The notes: generated by a model from the sequence alone, not told the origin. DNA of 64,000 nt from Streptomyces prunicolor NBRC 13075 (GCF_000367365.1 NZ_BARF01000027.1:1-64000), one strand, 5' to 3'. Shown: positions 9,352 to 18,315, numbered from the stretch's first letter. Program-made: numbers and translations.

Positions 9352-9467
9352 CGGCCGACCTCCCCCGAAGTGTGTGCATCCGCCGTCCGGTTCGGGCTCG
9401 ATCATGCCAAAAAGGCGACGGTCCTCCCAGTGTCCCGGGACAACCGCCGCCTCAACAGCAGTACATT

Positions 9468-10703
9468 TCACCCCAGTTGGGGCTCGACCACCCAAGTGCC
9501 GCGCCGCATCACGCCCTTGAGGTCGAACGCGGAGTCCAGCAGCACGAGGTCCGCGTACTTGCCGGGTTCCAGCGAGCCGATCTCGTCGTAACTCCCCAGC
9601 AGCCGGGCCGGGTTGGCGGAGATCGCGGCGACCACGTCCTCGACCGGCAGCCGGTCGACCGTCACCGAGCGCTTGAAGGCCCGGTCCAGGGTGAGGGTCG
9701 AGCCCGCGATGGAGCCGCCCTCCACCAGCCGCGCCACGCCCTCACTGACCTCGACCTCCAGCGGGCCGAGCATGTAACGCCCGTCGCCGAAGCCCGCCGC
9801 GTCCATCGCGTCGGTGATGAGCGCGACCCGCTCCGCACCGGCGTGGTGGAACGCCAACTCCAGTGCCGCCGGGTGCAGATGGGTACCGTCGTTGATCAAC
9901 TCGACCGTGATGCGCTCGTCTTCGAGGAGAGCGGCGATCGGACCGGGGTCACGGTGACCGAGCGGCGGCATCGCGTTGAACAGGTGCGTGGCGACCGTCG
10001 CGCCCGCGTCGATCGCCTCGACCGTCTGCTCGTACGACGCGTCGGTGTGCCCGATCGCCGCGATGACGCCGTGTTCGACGAGCAGGCGTACGGAGTCGAG
10101 GCCGCCGGGGAGTTCGGTCGCGAGGGTGACCATCTTGGCCGTGCCGCGGGCCGCGTCGACCAGCTTGCGGACGTCCGCGGGGTCGGGGTCGCGGAGCAGG
10201 GCCTCGGAGTGGGCGCCCTTGCGGCACGGGGAGATGAACGGGCCCTCGAAGTGGATGCCGGCGAGGTCGCCCTGTTCGGCCAACTCGGAGAGGAGACCGG
10301 CGCGTTGGGCCAGGAAGTCCATGTCGCCGGTGACGGTGGAGGCGACCAGGGTGGTGGTGCCGTGGAGGCGGTGGGTGTGGATGCCGTTGAGGACGTCTTC
10401 GGGGGTGCCGGAGGTGAAGGAGGCTCCGCCGCCGCCGTGGTTGTGGATGTCTACGAATCCCGGTACCAGCCAGTGGCCGGTGAGGTCGAGTACCTGGGCG
10501 TTCTCCGGGGCGGCGCCGGTGATGCGGGTGCCGTCGATGATCACTCGGCCGTCTTGGACGGTTCCTGTGGGGAGGACCACTGTGGCGCCGGACAGGATGA
10601 GGGGCCTTGTGCCGGTTGCGGGCTGCGGGTCGCGTGTGGCTGGTCGCGCCCCGCGGCGGAGCCGCATATCGACGCTGTCCCGCGCCCCTGGGTCGGCTGC
10701 CAT
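9468..10703 (-). CDS. nagA: N-acetylglucosamine-6-phosphate deacetylase NagA
   Basis: A 411-residue amidohydrolase that converts GlcNAc-6-P to glucosamine-6-P and acetate. The metal-binding VDIHNHGGGG has His87 and His89. HFEGPF, GHTDAS, ATHLFNAM and LITDAM complete the NagA pattern. ATG 10703 overlaps the nagK stop as TGATG, implying translational coupling, and GGAGG lies ten bases before it inside nagK. The first 33 residues have no counterpart in usual NagA. The DNA coding for part of them (10639-10689) is a dispersed repeat that also occurs at 19979-20029, so the extension is repeat-derived. Confidence 0.95.
   Translation of the reverse strand: MAADPGARDSVDMRLRRGARPATRDPQPATGTRPLILSGATVVLPTGTVQDGRVIIDGTRITGAAPENAQVLDLTGHWLVPGFVDIHNHGGGGASFTSGTPEDVLNGIHTHRLHGTTTLVASTVTGDMDFLAQRAGLLSELAEQGDLAGIHFEGPFISPCRKGAHSEALLRDPDPADVRKLVDAARGTAKMVTLATELPGGLDSVRLLVEHGVIAAIGHTDASYEQTVEAIDAGATVATHLFNAMPPLGHRDPGPIAALLEDERITVELINDGTHLHPAALELAFHHAGAERVALITDAMDAAGFGDGRYMLGPLEVEVSEGVARLVEGGSIAGSTLTLDRAFKRSVTVDRLPVEDVVAAISANPARLLGSYDEIGSLEPGKYADLVLLDSAFDLKGVMRRGTWVVEPQLG
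10639..10689. repeat. Dispersed Streptomyces repeat, copy A, inside nagA start
   Basis: About 51 bases beginning GCTGGTCGCGCCCCG and ending CCCGCGCCCCT. They match copy B (19979-20029) at nearly every position and share both ends with the arms of copy C (43386-43467). This copy is transcribed and translated as part of the nagA N-terminal extension. Confidence 0.75.
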
Positions 10704-11647
10704 CAGCGTGCTACCTCCGTGCGGTCGGTTGAGTTGAGGAGGTCCCAGGCCAGTAGGCCTGCACCTAGGCATCCAGCCGTGTCCCCCAGAGCCGCGGGGA
10801 CGATCGTCGGCAGCTTCTGGAAAGTGATCCGGGATCGGACCGCCTCCCGTAGCGGTGTGAACAACGTTTGCCCCGCTTCCGCCAGGCCGCCACCGATGAT
10901 GATCGTGCGGGGGTCCAGGAGGGTGAGGGCGGTGACGAGGCCGTCGGCGAGGGCGTCTACGGCTTCCTGCCAGACCTTCTCCGCGCGCGGGTCCCCGGAG
11001 GTGACCGCCTTCGCGCAGTCCGCCGCGTCTGCCTCCCTGTCCCCGGAGACGGTCGCCCACGCCTCGGTCACCGCCGCCGCGGACGCGTAGCGCTCCAGGC
11101 AGCCGGTCTGGCCGCAGGGGCAGGGGGTGCCGCCGGGGCGTACGACGATGTGGCCGATCTCGCCGGCGAAGCCGTGCGCGCCCGCCTCCACCCGGCCGTC
11201 GATGCCGATGGCGCCCGCTATGCCGGTGCCGAGCGGGACGAAGAGGAAGCGGTCGGCGCCCTTGCCCGCGCCGATGCGGCCCTCGGCGAGGCCGCCGGTG
11301 CGCACGTCGTGGCCCAGGGCGACCGGGACGCCCCCGAGGCGCGCGGCCAACAGGTCGCGCAGGGGTACGTCGCGCCAGCCGAGGTTGGCCGAGTACGCGG
11401 CGATGCCCCGCTCGGCGTCGACGATGCCGGGGACGGCGACGCCGGCCGCCGCCGCGGGCTCGCCGTGGTGCTCCTCGCCGTACGCGCGCAGCTCGGCGGC
11501 GAAGTCGAGGATGTGCTCGACGACCGCGTCCGGACCGCGCTCACGGCCGGTCGCCCGGCGGGCCCGGTGGAGCAGCTCGCCCTCCGCCCCCACGAGGGCG
11601 GCCTTCATCCCGGTGCCGCCCACGTCGAGGGCGATGACATGTCTCAC
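10703..11647 (-). CDS. nagK: ROK-family N-acetylglucosamine kinase NagK
   Basis: A 314-residue ROK sugar kinase. The N-terminal ATP-binding motif is DVGGTGMKAALV. The catalytic-zone EIGH and the zinc-binding CPCGQTGCLERYAS cluster lie near residues 170-195. Family knowledge and coupling to nagA indicate phosphorylation of internal GlcNAc to GlcNAc-6-P. The start is ATG 11647. It is divergent from a sugar-binding lipoprotein gene across 110 bases that hold two DasR-type sites. Both genes are therefore likely repressed by DasR and released by glucosamine-6-P. In S. coelicolor, nagKA is a known DasR target. Confidence 0.93.
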   Translation of the reverse strand: MRHVIALDVGGTGMKAALVGAEGELLHRARRATGRERGPDAVVEHILDFAAELRAYGEEHHGEPAAAAGVAVPGIVDAERGIAAYSANLGWRDVPLRDLLAARLGGVPVALGHDVRTGGLAEGRIGAGKGADRFLFVPLGTGIAGAIGIDGRVEAGAHGFAGEIGHIVVRPGGTPCPCGQTGCLERYASAAAVTEAWATVSGDREADAADCAKAVTSGDPRAEKVWQEAVDALADGLVTALTLLDPRTIIIGGGLAEAGQTLFTPLREAVRSRITFQKLPTIVPAALGDTAGCLGAGLLAWDLLNSTDRTEVAR

Positions 11648-11676
11648 GGGGGACAGTGTGGCCCGTACACCCGCGA

Positions 11677-11692
11677 GAGGTCTAGTCCACTC
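11677..11692. promoter_or_regulatory. DasR-responsive element (dre-like) 1
   Basis: AGAGGTCTAGTCCACT agrees with the dre consensus (A C/G TGGTCTAGACCA C/G T) at most positions. It lies 30 bases upstream of the nagK start in the nagK/lipoprotein divergent region. Confidence 0.75.
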
Positions 11693-11694
11693 AC

Positions 11695-11710
11695 GTGGTG
11701 TAGACCTTAT
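11695..11710. promoter_or_regulatory. DasR-responsive element (dre-like) 2
   Basis: CGTGGTGTAGACCTTA carries the central TGGTNTAGACC of the dre consensus. It sits three bases from dre 1 and 47 bases upstream of the lipoprotein GTG. The pair could let DasR control both divergent promoters. Confidence 0.7.
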
Positions 11711-11757
11711 GGGTTCGCAGAGCGAACGTCACTACAGCAAAGGTTGGGGATTCGGCA

Positions 11758-13023
11758 GTGCAGCGGCGTAGGACAGGAATGATCGCGGCGACGTCCGTAC
11801 TGGGCATGACGGCGGTCCTCGGTGGCTGTGGCCTCGGCGGGGGCTCCGGTGAGGTCACCCTGAGACTGGTCGCCGCCGACTACGGCGACTCCGCGTCGAA
11901 CAGTTCGCAGAAATACTGGGACAAGCTCGTCAAGGCGTACGAGGCGAAGCACACGAACGTCAAGGTCGAGGTCAGCGTCTACTCCTGGAACGACGTCGAC
12001 CGCAAGGTCAAGGAGCTGGTCGCCGCCGGCAAGGCGCCCGACATGGCGCAGATCGGCGCGTACGCGGACTACGCGGCGGCGGGCAAGCTGTACTCCACCG
12101 CCGACCTGCTCTCCATCCCCGTCGAGGCCGACTTCCTGGAGCCGCTCGCCGACGCGGGGGAGGTGAAGCACAACAAATACGGCCTGCCGTTCGCCGCGTC
12201 TACGCGCGTCCTCTTCTACAACAAGACCCTCTTCACCGAGGCAGGCATCACCCCGCCGAAGGACTGGAGCGAGCTGGCCGCCGACGCGGAGGCGTTGAAG
12301 GCGAAGGGCGTGAAGTACCCGTTCGCGCTGCCGCTCGGCTCGGAGGAGGCGCAGGCGGAGACCATGCAGTGGCTGCTCGGCGGGGGCGGTGGCTACACCG
12401 ACGACATCGGCACGTACACCCTCGACTCCACCGAGAACGTCTCCACCTTCACCTGGCTGCGCGACAACCTCGTCGCCAAGGGCCTGACCGGGCCCGTCGC
12501 ACCGGCCGAGCTGAACCGCGCGGACGCGTTCGCCGCCTTCGCCGACGGTGACGTCGGCATGCTCAACGGGCACCCGACCCTCATCCAGCAGGCCGCCAAG
12601 AAGGGCGTCAAGTTCGGCACGGTCGCGATGCCCGGCCGTAACGGCAAGGCCAAGACCACGATGGGCGTCGCCGACTGGATGACCGCGTTCAAGCAGAACG
12701 GCCACCGCGAGCAGATCGGCGACTTCCTCGACTACGTCTACAGCGAGCAGAACGTCCTCGCCTTCTCCCGCGAGTACGACCTCCTGCCCGTGACCAACTC
12801 CGCGTCCGAGGCGATGCAGGCGTCGACGCAGGACAAGGACCTGCGGCCCTTCCTGGAGGAACTCCCGCTGTCCACGCTCTACCCGGTCGGCAACACCTCC
12901 TGGGCCGCGGTCAGCGCGGACATCAAGAAGGGGATAGGGCGGGCGGTGGCCGCGAACGGCAACCCCGCGGCGGTGCTGGGGCAGTTGCAGGCGGCGGCGA
13001 CGTTGGCGGAGAGCGGGAAGTAG
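11758..13023 (+). CDS. Sugar-binding lipoprotein (ABC solute-binding protein family 1), copy 1
   Basis: A 421-residue extracellular solute-binding protein. The signal peptide runs MQRRRTGMIAATSVLGMTAV and ends in the lipobox LGGC, so the mature protein is lipid-anchored outside the membrane. The fold pattern is that of carbohydrate-binding proteins (APDMAQIGAYADYA, FYNKTLFTEAGI, WLLGGGGGY). GTG 11758 has GGGGA seven bases upstream. The two dre-like sites in the promoter suggest an amino sugar or chito-oligosaccharide ligand. No permease or ATPase gene is nearby, so it must use components encoded elsewhere. The next gene is a diverged copy. Confidence 0.9.
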   Translation: MQRRRTGMIAATSVLGMTAVLGGCGLGGGSGEVTLRLVAADYGDSASNSSQKYWDKLVKAYEAKHTNVKVEVSVYSWNDVDRKVKELVAAGKAPDMAQIGAYADYAAAGKLYSTADLLSIPVEADFLEPLADAGEVKHNKYGLPFAASTRVLFYNKTLFTEAGITPPKDWSELAADAEALKAKGVKYPFALPLGSEEAQAETMQWLLGGGGGYTDDIGTYTLDSTENVSTFTWLRDNLVAKGLTGPVAPAELNRADAFAAFADGDVGMLNGHPTLIQQAAKKGVKFGTVAMPGRNGKAKTTMGVADWMTAFKQNGHREQIGDFLDYVYSEQNVLAFSREYDLLPVTNSASEAMQASTQDKDLRPFLEELPLSTLYPVGNTSWAAVSADIKKGIGRAVAANGNPAAVLGQLQAAATLAESGK

Positions 13024-13047
13024 CGGCGGGCGTCAAAGGGTCGAACA

Positions 13048-13076
13048 GGGGCCTCGGAAAAGGGAATTGAGGCCCC
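13048..13076. terminator. Hairpin between the two lipoprotein genes
   Basis: GGGGCCTC (13048-13055) pairs with GAGGCCCC (13069-13076) around a 13-base loop, 25 bases after the first lipoprotein stop. There is no T run, so termination may be partial. Confidence 0.4.
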
Positions 13077-13195
13077 GTCCGGTGAAATGTTGCACGGCGG
13101 AAACCCCACGGGCACAGAGGAGTACTCTCGGCCGCGGGAGGCTCTACGCGCGTCCACGCGAGGTGGCGCGAGGGTTTCCCGGAGGGCGGTCTGCC

Positions 13196-14494
13196 GTGCG
13201 ACGAACCGACCGGAACAGACGTATCGCGCGGGCTGCCGCCGCCCTGCTGACGGCGACCGTGACCGTCGCACTCGCCGGCTGCGGCACGGACGCCGCGAGC
13301 GAATCGGACGGCGTCACCCTCACCGTCGTGGCGACCAACTACGGCGAGGAGGAGGTCAAGAACTCCGAGTCGTACTGGAACGCCGTCGACACCGCATTCG
13401 AGGCGACGCACCCCGGCATCAGCATCGACGTCAAGGTGTACGAGCCCGGGGAGGCGGCGACCCAGGTCGCCAAGCTGGTCAAGGCCGGGCAGCCGCCGGA
13501 CCTCGCGCAGATCGACTCCTACGCCGACTACGCGACGGCCGGCCTCCTCTACCCGGCCTCCGACCTGCTCTCGATCCGGACCGAGGCGAACTTCCTGCCC
13601 AACCTGACCGACGCGGGCACGGTCGACAACGCCCAGTACGGACTGCCGTTCCTGGCCTCCACGCGGCTCCTGTACTGCAACAAGAAGCTGTTCAAGGCGG
13701 CCGGCCTCGAACCGCCCACCACCTGGCAGGAACTCCGCGAGGACGCCGGCGTCCTCGACGAACAGGGCGTGAAGTACCCGTACGCCCTGCCGCTGGGCCC
13801 CGAGGAGGCCCAGGCCGAGACCCTCCAGTGGCTGCTCGGCGGGGGCGGCGGCTACACCGCCGACAGCGGCGCCTACGCCCTCGACTCCGCCCGCAACGTC
13901 TCCACCTTCACCTGGCTGCGCGACGACCTCGTCGGCGCGGGCCTGACCGGCCCGGTCGCCCCGGCAAAGCTCAACCGCAAGGCCGCGCTGCAGGCCTTCG
14001 TGGACGGCGAAGCGGGCATGGTCAGCGCACCGGGCACGCTGACCCGGCAGATCGCCCGCTCGGTCGACCCGGTCGACTACGAGGCCGTCCCCATGCCCGG
14101 CCGTACGGTGGGACGGACCACGCCGACGGTCGGCACCACCGACTGGATCACCGCGTTCAAGCACCGCGGGCACGCCGAGGAGATCGGTACCTACCTCGAC
14201 TTCCTCTACCAGGACAAGTACGTCATCGATCTCGCCGGCACCTACCAGCTGCTTCCCGTCACCGCCTCCGCCTCCGACGCCATGCGCGCCGACAGCACCT
14301 ACAGCGGCCTCTGGCAGGGCCTCGACGCCCTCGCCGGCGCCCGGCTCTATCCGATCGGCAAGGCGTCCTGGACGTCGGTCAGTACGGAGATCCAGCGGAA
14401 GATCGGCACCGCGGTGGCCCCCGACGGCAGCCCGCCGAGCGTCCTGGGAGCACTCCAGCGGCAGGCGGCCGCGGCGGAGAAGGCGAGCGGGTAG
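13196..14494 (+). CDS. Sugar-binding lipoprotein, copy 2
   Basis: A 432-residue paralogue of the preceding gene, collinear along its whole length (shared LPLG.EEAQAET.QWLL, GLTGPVAPA.LNR, VSTFTWLRD). The signal peptide ends in the lipobox LAGC. GTG 13196 is preceded by GGAGGGCGG at good distance; the frame is open upstream to 13067 but without coding sense. The copies differ most at their N-termini and in the probable ligand pocket, so they may bind different sugars. The tandem duplication has no attached transporter genes. Confidence 0.9.
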   Translation: MRRTDRNRRIARAAAALLTATVTVALAGCGTDAASESDGVTLTVVATNYGEEEVKNSESYWNAVDTAFEATHPGISIDVKVYEPGEAATQVAKLVKAGQPPDLAQIDSYADYATAGLLYPASDLLSIRTEANFLPNLTDAGTVDNAQYGLPFLASTRLLYCNKKLFKAAGLEPPTTWQELREDAGVLDEQGVKYPYALPLGPEEAQAETLQWLLGGGGGYTADSGAYALDSARNVSTFTWLRDDLVGAGLTGPVAPAKLNRKAALQAFVDGEAGMVSAPGTLTRQIARSVDPVDYEAVPMPGRTVGRTTPTVGTTDWITAFKHRGHAEEIGTYLDFLYQDKYVIDLAGTYQLLPVTASASDAMRADSTYSGLWQGLDALAGARLYPIGKASWTSVSTEIQRKIGTAVAPDGSPPSVLGALQRQAAAAEKASG

Positions 14495-14550
14495 GCAGGC
14501 GGGTGGGCGGTGGGGCGGGCGTTGTCAGCGGCGGGAGCTACGGTGCAGGC

Positions 14551-14805
14551 ATGGACAAGGACCGGCCGCCGCCACGGCTTCCCGCGCTCAACCGGAGGGA
14601 ACAGGACATCCTCGCGCTGGAGCGCCGCGGCTTCCCGGGCCCCGGTGTGAAGGAGCGCGCGATCCGCGAGGAGCTCGGCCTGGCCCCCGTGCGCTACTAC
14701 CAGCTGCTCAACGCCCTGCTGGACGACGAGCGGGCGCTGGCCCACGACCCGGTGACGGTGAACAGGCTGAGACGGGTGCGGGAGACGCGGCGCTCGGAGC
14801 GGTGA
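14551..14805 (+). CDS. DUF3263 small protein
   Basis: An 84-residue basic protein (LNRREQDILALERRGFPGPGVKERAIREELGLAPVRYYQLLNALLDD). It has the helix-turn-helix-like pattern of the actinobacterial DUF3263 family. The function of the family is not established; the shape suggests DNA binding. The ATG at 14551 is the only sensible start. It lies between the lipoproteins and otsB, an arrangement I recall from other Streptomyces. The GC-rich gap to otsB (73 bases) may hold the otsB promoter. Confidence 0.85.
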   Translation: MDKDRPPPRLPALNRREQDILALERRGFPGPGVKERAIREELGLAPVRYYQLLNALLDDERALAHDPVTVNRLRRVRETRRSER

Positions 14806-14878
14806 GGGCAGGTGTGGGTCTTGGCCGCGCGGCGTCGGGCGACGAGTGAGCCGGGCCCCGCGCGGATAGGGTCGCCGT

Positions 14879-15742
14879 ATGGGCAGCCCTAAGGACTCCA
14901 CCGATTCCCCGCACGCACTGCCGACCCCGGTGACCCGCGCCGGGCGCGAGGGCCTGGAGGCGATCCTCGCGCACCCCGCCACCGCGGTGATCGGCCTCGA
15001 CTTCGACGGCACGCTCGCCCCGATCGTGCCGGACCCCGAGCAGGCCCGCGCCCACCCGGGCGCGGTACCGGCGCTGGCCGCGCTCGCCCCGAAGGTGGCG
15101 TCCGTGGCCGTGATCACCGGCCGCCCGGCCGGAGTGGCGGTCCGCAACGGCGGCTTCGCGGGCGTCCCGGGCCTGCGACACCTCGTCGTCCTGGGCCACT
15201 ACGGCACGGAACGCTGGGACGCGGTGAGCAGCACGGTGAGCGCCCCCGCGCCGCACCCCGGGGTCGCGGCGGTCCGCGCCGAACTCCCGGGCTTCCTGGA
15301 CGGGATCGGCGCCTGGCAGGGCACGTGGATCGAAGAGAAGGGCCGCGCGCTGGCGGTCCACACCCGCCGGGCGACCGACCCCCAGGCGGCCTTCGAAGCC
15401 CTCCGCGCCCCCCTCACCGACCTGGCCACCCGCCACGGCCTGATCGTCGAACCGGGCCGCATGGTCCTGGAGTTGAGGCCACCCGGCATGGACAAGGGCG
15501 TGGCCCTCCTCGACTACCTCCGCGAGACCGGCGCCGAGTCCGTCCTCTACGCCGGCGACGACCTCGGCGACCTCCCTGCCTTCGCCGCGGTGGAGAAGCT
15601 CCGCTCCGACGGCGTTCCGGGCTTGCTGGTGTGCAGCGGCAGCAGCGAGGTGACCGAACTACGGGAGCGCGCCGACCTGGTGGTGGACGGCCCGGCAGGG
15701 GTCGTGGACCTGCTGTCGGCGCTCGCGGCTCAACTCGCCTGA
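14879..15742 (+). CDS. otsB: Trehalose-6-phosphate phosphatase OtsB
   Basis: A 287-residue HAD phosphatase that removes phosphate from trehalose-6-P. Motif 1 GLDFDGTLAPIVPD (nucleophile Asp) is at about residue 41. Motif 2 AVITGRP lies near residue 80, and motif 4 GDDLGDLPAF near residue 225. It converges on otsA, and the two reading frames overlap tail to tail by 13 bases (15730-15742). Neighbouring otsA supplies the substrate. Confidence 0.95.
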   Translation: MGSPKDSTDSPHALPTPVTRAGREGLEAILAHPATAVIGLDFDGTLAPIVPDPEQARAHPGAVPALAALAPKVASVAVITGRPAGVAVRNGGFAGVPGLRHLVVLGHYGTERWDAVSSTVSAPAPHPGVAAVRAELPGFLDGIGAWQGTWIEEKGRALAVHTRRATDPQAAFEALRAPLTDLATRHGLIVEPGRMVLELRPPGMDKGVALLDYLRETGAESVLYAGDDLGDLPAFAAVEKLRSDGVPGLLVCSGSSEVTELRERADLVVDGPAGVVDLLSALAAQLA

Positions 15743-17229
15743 TCCCGCAGCGCGTTCAGCTGTTCCAGGAACCACTGGGCCGGGGGGAGGGCCGTGGCCG
15801 CGGCGGCCAACCGCTTTGTGCGTTCGGCTCGTTCCTCGGTCGGCATGGTCAACGCCTCGTGGAGCGCGGTGGCCGTGCCGATCACGTCGTACGGGTTGAC
15901 GGCGATCGCGTCCTTGCCCAGTTCCTGGAACGCCCCCGCCTCCCGGGACAGCACCAGCGCGCACCCCTCGTCGGAGACGACGGGCACCTCCTTGGCGACG
16001 AGGTTCATGCCGTCCCGGATCGGGTTGACCAGGGCCACGTCGGCGAGCCGGTACGCGGCCAGCGAGCGCGCGAAGTCGTCCTTGACGTGCAGCACCACCG
16101 GGGTCCAACCGGGCGTCCCGTACTGCGAGTTGATCTCGTCCGCGACCCGCTGCACCTCGGCGGTGTAGTCCCGGTACACGGCGAGATCCTGCCGGGAGGG
16201 GTAGGCGAAGGCCACGTGCACGACCTGTTCCAGCAACTCCGGGTGGTCGTCGAGGAGTTGGCGGTACGCCAGCAGCCCGCGCACGATGTTCTTCGACAGC
16301 TCGGTCCGGTCCACCCGGACGATGGCCTTGCGGCCCGCGCCGATCTCCTCGCGCAGGGCCGCCATCCGCTCCTCGACGTCCGGCTCGTGCGAGCGGGCGT
16401 GCAGGAACTCGGCGTCGGCACCGAGGCTGTGGACACCGATGAGCGTCTTGCGGGTGATCCGCTCGCGGCCGGTGCCCGGATCCTTCCGCACATGCTCGAC
16501 CGCACGGGGAGCGCCCGACGGCCACAGGGGCAGCCACCGATAAGGGTCGAGCCCCTGCACGCAGTTCTCGAACGCGGTCGCCCACCGCCAGGTCAGGAAC
16601 GCCACCCGGTCCGCCCCGAGCATGCCTTCCATCAGCCGCACCTGGATGTCGTCCGGCAGCATCGCGAAGTACTCCGGCGGTGCCCACGGGGTGTGCGAGA
16701 AGTGCCCGATCCGCAGATCCGGCCGCAGCTCGCGCAGCATCCCCGGCACCAGACACAGGTGGTAGTCCTGCACCAGCACCGCGGCCCCCTCCGCCGCCTC
16801 CTGGGCCAACGCCTCCGCGAACGCCCGGTTGTACGTCTCGTACGACGCCCACTGGCGCCGGAACTCCGCGTCGAAGACCGGCTCCAGCGGGGTCTGGTAC
16901 AGCATGTGGTGGACGAACCACAGCACGGAGTTGGCGATGCCGTTGTACGCGTCGGCGTGCACGTCCGCCGGAATGTCCAGCATCCGTACGCCGTCCTCGC
17001 CGACCCCGCGCCGTACCGCCTCGCGGTCGCCGTCGGACAGCGCCGAGCACACCCACAGCGCGCCCGCGTCCGGGCCGATCGCCGACAGGCCCGACACCAG
17101 CCCGCCGCCACCCCGCTTGGCGCGGAGCGAACCGTCGTCGCCCACCTCGTACGAGACCGGGCCGCGATTGGACGCCACGAGCACCTGAGCAGCACCGGAC
17201 ACGGGCGAGGGAGACGACGTAGAAGCCAT
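15730..17229 (-). CDS. otsA: Trehalose-6-phosphate synthase OtsA (GT20)
   Basis: A 499-residue GT20 retaining glycosyltransferase joining a nucleotide-glucose donor to glucose-6-P. Family landmarks are VASNRGPVSYE, GGGGLVSGL, VQDYHL, GHFSHTPWAPPEYFAMLP, NIVRGLLAYRQLL and the donor-site NPIRDGMNLVAKE. I start at ATG 17229 (MASTSSPSPVSG); a TTG at 17238 would add three residues. It lies downstream of gpgS on the same strand, across a hairpin. Confidence 0.95.
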   Translation of the reverse strand: MASTSSPSPVSGAAQVLVASNRGPVSYEVGDDGSLRAKRGGGGLVSGLSAIGPDAGALWVCSALSDGDREAVRRGVGEDGVRMLDIPADVHADAYNGIANSVLWFVHHMLYQTPLEPVFDAEFRRQWASYETYNRAFAEALAQEAAEGAAVLVQDYHLCLVPGMLRELRPDLRIGHFSHTPWAPPEYFAMLPDDIQVRLMEGMLGADRVAFLTWRWATAFENCVQGLDPYRWLPLWPSGAPRAVEHVRKDPGTGRERITRKTLIGVHSLGADAEFLHARSHEPDVEERMAALREEIGAGRKAIVRVDRTELSKNIVRGLLAYRQLLDDHPELLEQVVHVAFAYPSRQDLAVYRDYTAEVQRVADEINSQYGTPGWTPVVLHVKDDFARSLAAYRLADVALVNPIRDGMNLVAKEVPVVSDEGCALVLSREAGAFQELGKDAIAVNPYDVIGTATALHEALTMPTEERAERTKRLAAAATALPPAQWFLEQLNALRDQAS

Positions 17230-17267
17230 ACGGCACAACCTAGCCCGGCCCGGAAACGCTCAAACGT

Positions 17268-17314
17268 ACGGACGGCCGTCGGCGGACTGTATGAGTCCGT
17301 ATACGACCGTCCGT
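17268..17314. terminator. Hairpin between gpgS and otsA
   Basis: Arms 17268-17288 and 17294-17314 pair with about four mismatches in 21 positions around a GTATG loop. It sits between the gpgS stop and the otsA start, so it probably ends or attenuates gpgS transcription. Confidence 0.55.
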
Positions 17315-17334
17315 GAGCGTCTGTAACTGTGCGG

Positions 17335-18279
17335 TTATGCGACCTTGCGTGACTGGTACTCGGTGATGTCGACCATCGGCGGGCGTTCCTCCGTGTCCAC
17401 GGAGTAGGTGCGCGGCTCGAAGCCGTCCGGACCCCGCTCGAACTGGGTGAGCGAGGGCCGGATCAGATGCCCGCGGGCCAGCCTCAGCTGAGCCGTGCGG
17501 TAGATCTGCGCGGCCATGCGACCCAGCGCCTGCCCGTCCTGGTGCCGGTGCTTGCGCACGCCCACGTCCACCTGCGCGAGGGCGTCCAGGCCCACCAGGT
17601 GCAGCGCGTCGACGAGCATGCCCAGCTCGATGCCGTACCCGACGGGGAACGGCAGTTGTTCGAGCAGGGAGCGGCGGGCCGCGTACTCGCCGCCGAGCGG
17701 CTGCACGAAACCGGCCAGCTGCGGCCAGTGCATGTTCAGCAGCGGGCGGGCCATCATCTCGGTGACCCGGCCGCCCTGGCCGGCCGCGCCGCCGAGCGGG
17801 CGGTCGTACATCGCCTTGACGAGGTCGACGCCGGGGTCGGTGAGCAGCGGGCCCACGATCCCGGTGACGAAGTCGGAGGAGAACTCCTTCAGGTCCGCGT
17901 CGATGAAGCAGACGATGTCGCCGCTGGTGACCAGTAGCGAGCGCCACAGCACCTCGCCCTTGCCGGGCACGGCGGGGATGCGCGGCAGGATGTCGTCCCG
18001 GTGCACGACCCGGGCGCCCGCCGCGGCGGCCACCTCGGAGGTGCGGTCGGTCGACCCCGAGTCGACGACGACGATCTCGTCGACGAGCGGGACCTGCTGC
18101 ATGAGGTCGTGACGGATGATCGCGACGATCTCGCCGACCGTCGCTTCCTCGTTGAGCGCGGGGAGCACGACGGAGACCGACTGGCCCGTACGGTGCTTCG
18201 CGGCCAGGATCTTGTGGAGCGGCCGGTCGGTCATGGACCAGGAGCGGGTGCTCAGCCAGTGCTCGACTTCCTTCAGCAC
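17335..18279 (-). CDS. gpgS: Glucosyl-3-phosphoglycerate synthase (GT81)
   Basis: A 314-residue GT-A glycosyltransferase matching GpgS. GpgS transfers glucose from a nucleotide donor to 3-phosphoglycerate, the first step to glucosylglycerate and methylglucose polysaccharides. Landmarks are SVVLPALNEEATVGEIV, VDSGSTDRTSEVA, the metal-binding DAD at residues 127-129, and the acceptor-side GIELGMLVDALHLVG. GTG 18279 has AGAGGAG nine bases upstream. The frame continues to a GTG at 18360, but that extension would cover a palindrome that looks regulatory. It sits beside otsA, fitting compatible-solute metabolism. Confidence 0.88.
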   Translation of the reverse strand: MLKEVEHWLSTRSWSMTDRPLHKILAAKHRTGQSVSVVLPALNEEATVGEIVAIIRHDLMQQVPLVDEIVVVDSGSTDRTSEVAAAAGARVVHRDDILPRIPAVPGKGEVLWRSLLVTSGDIVCFIDADLKEFSSDFVTGIVGPLLTDPGVDLVKAMYDRPLGGAAGQGGRVTEMMARPLLNMHWPQLAGFVQPLGGEYAARRSLLEQLPFPVGYGIELGMLVDALHLVGLDALAQVDVGVRKHRHQDGQALGRMAAQIYRTAQLRLARGHLIRPSLTQFERGPDGFEPRTYSVDTEERPPMVDITEYQSRKVA

Positions 18280-18315
18280 GTTGCGCGGCTCCTCTGCGTT
18301 CTCTCGGCGATCAGT

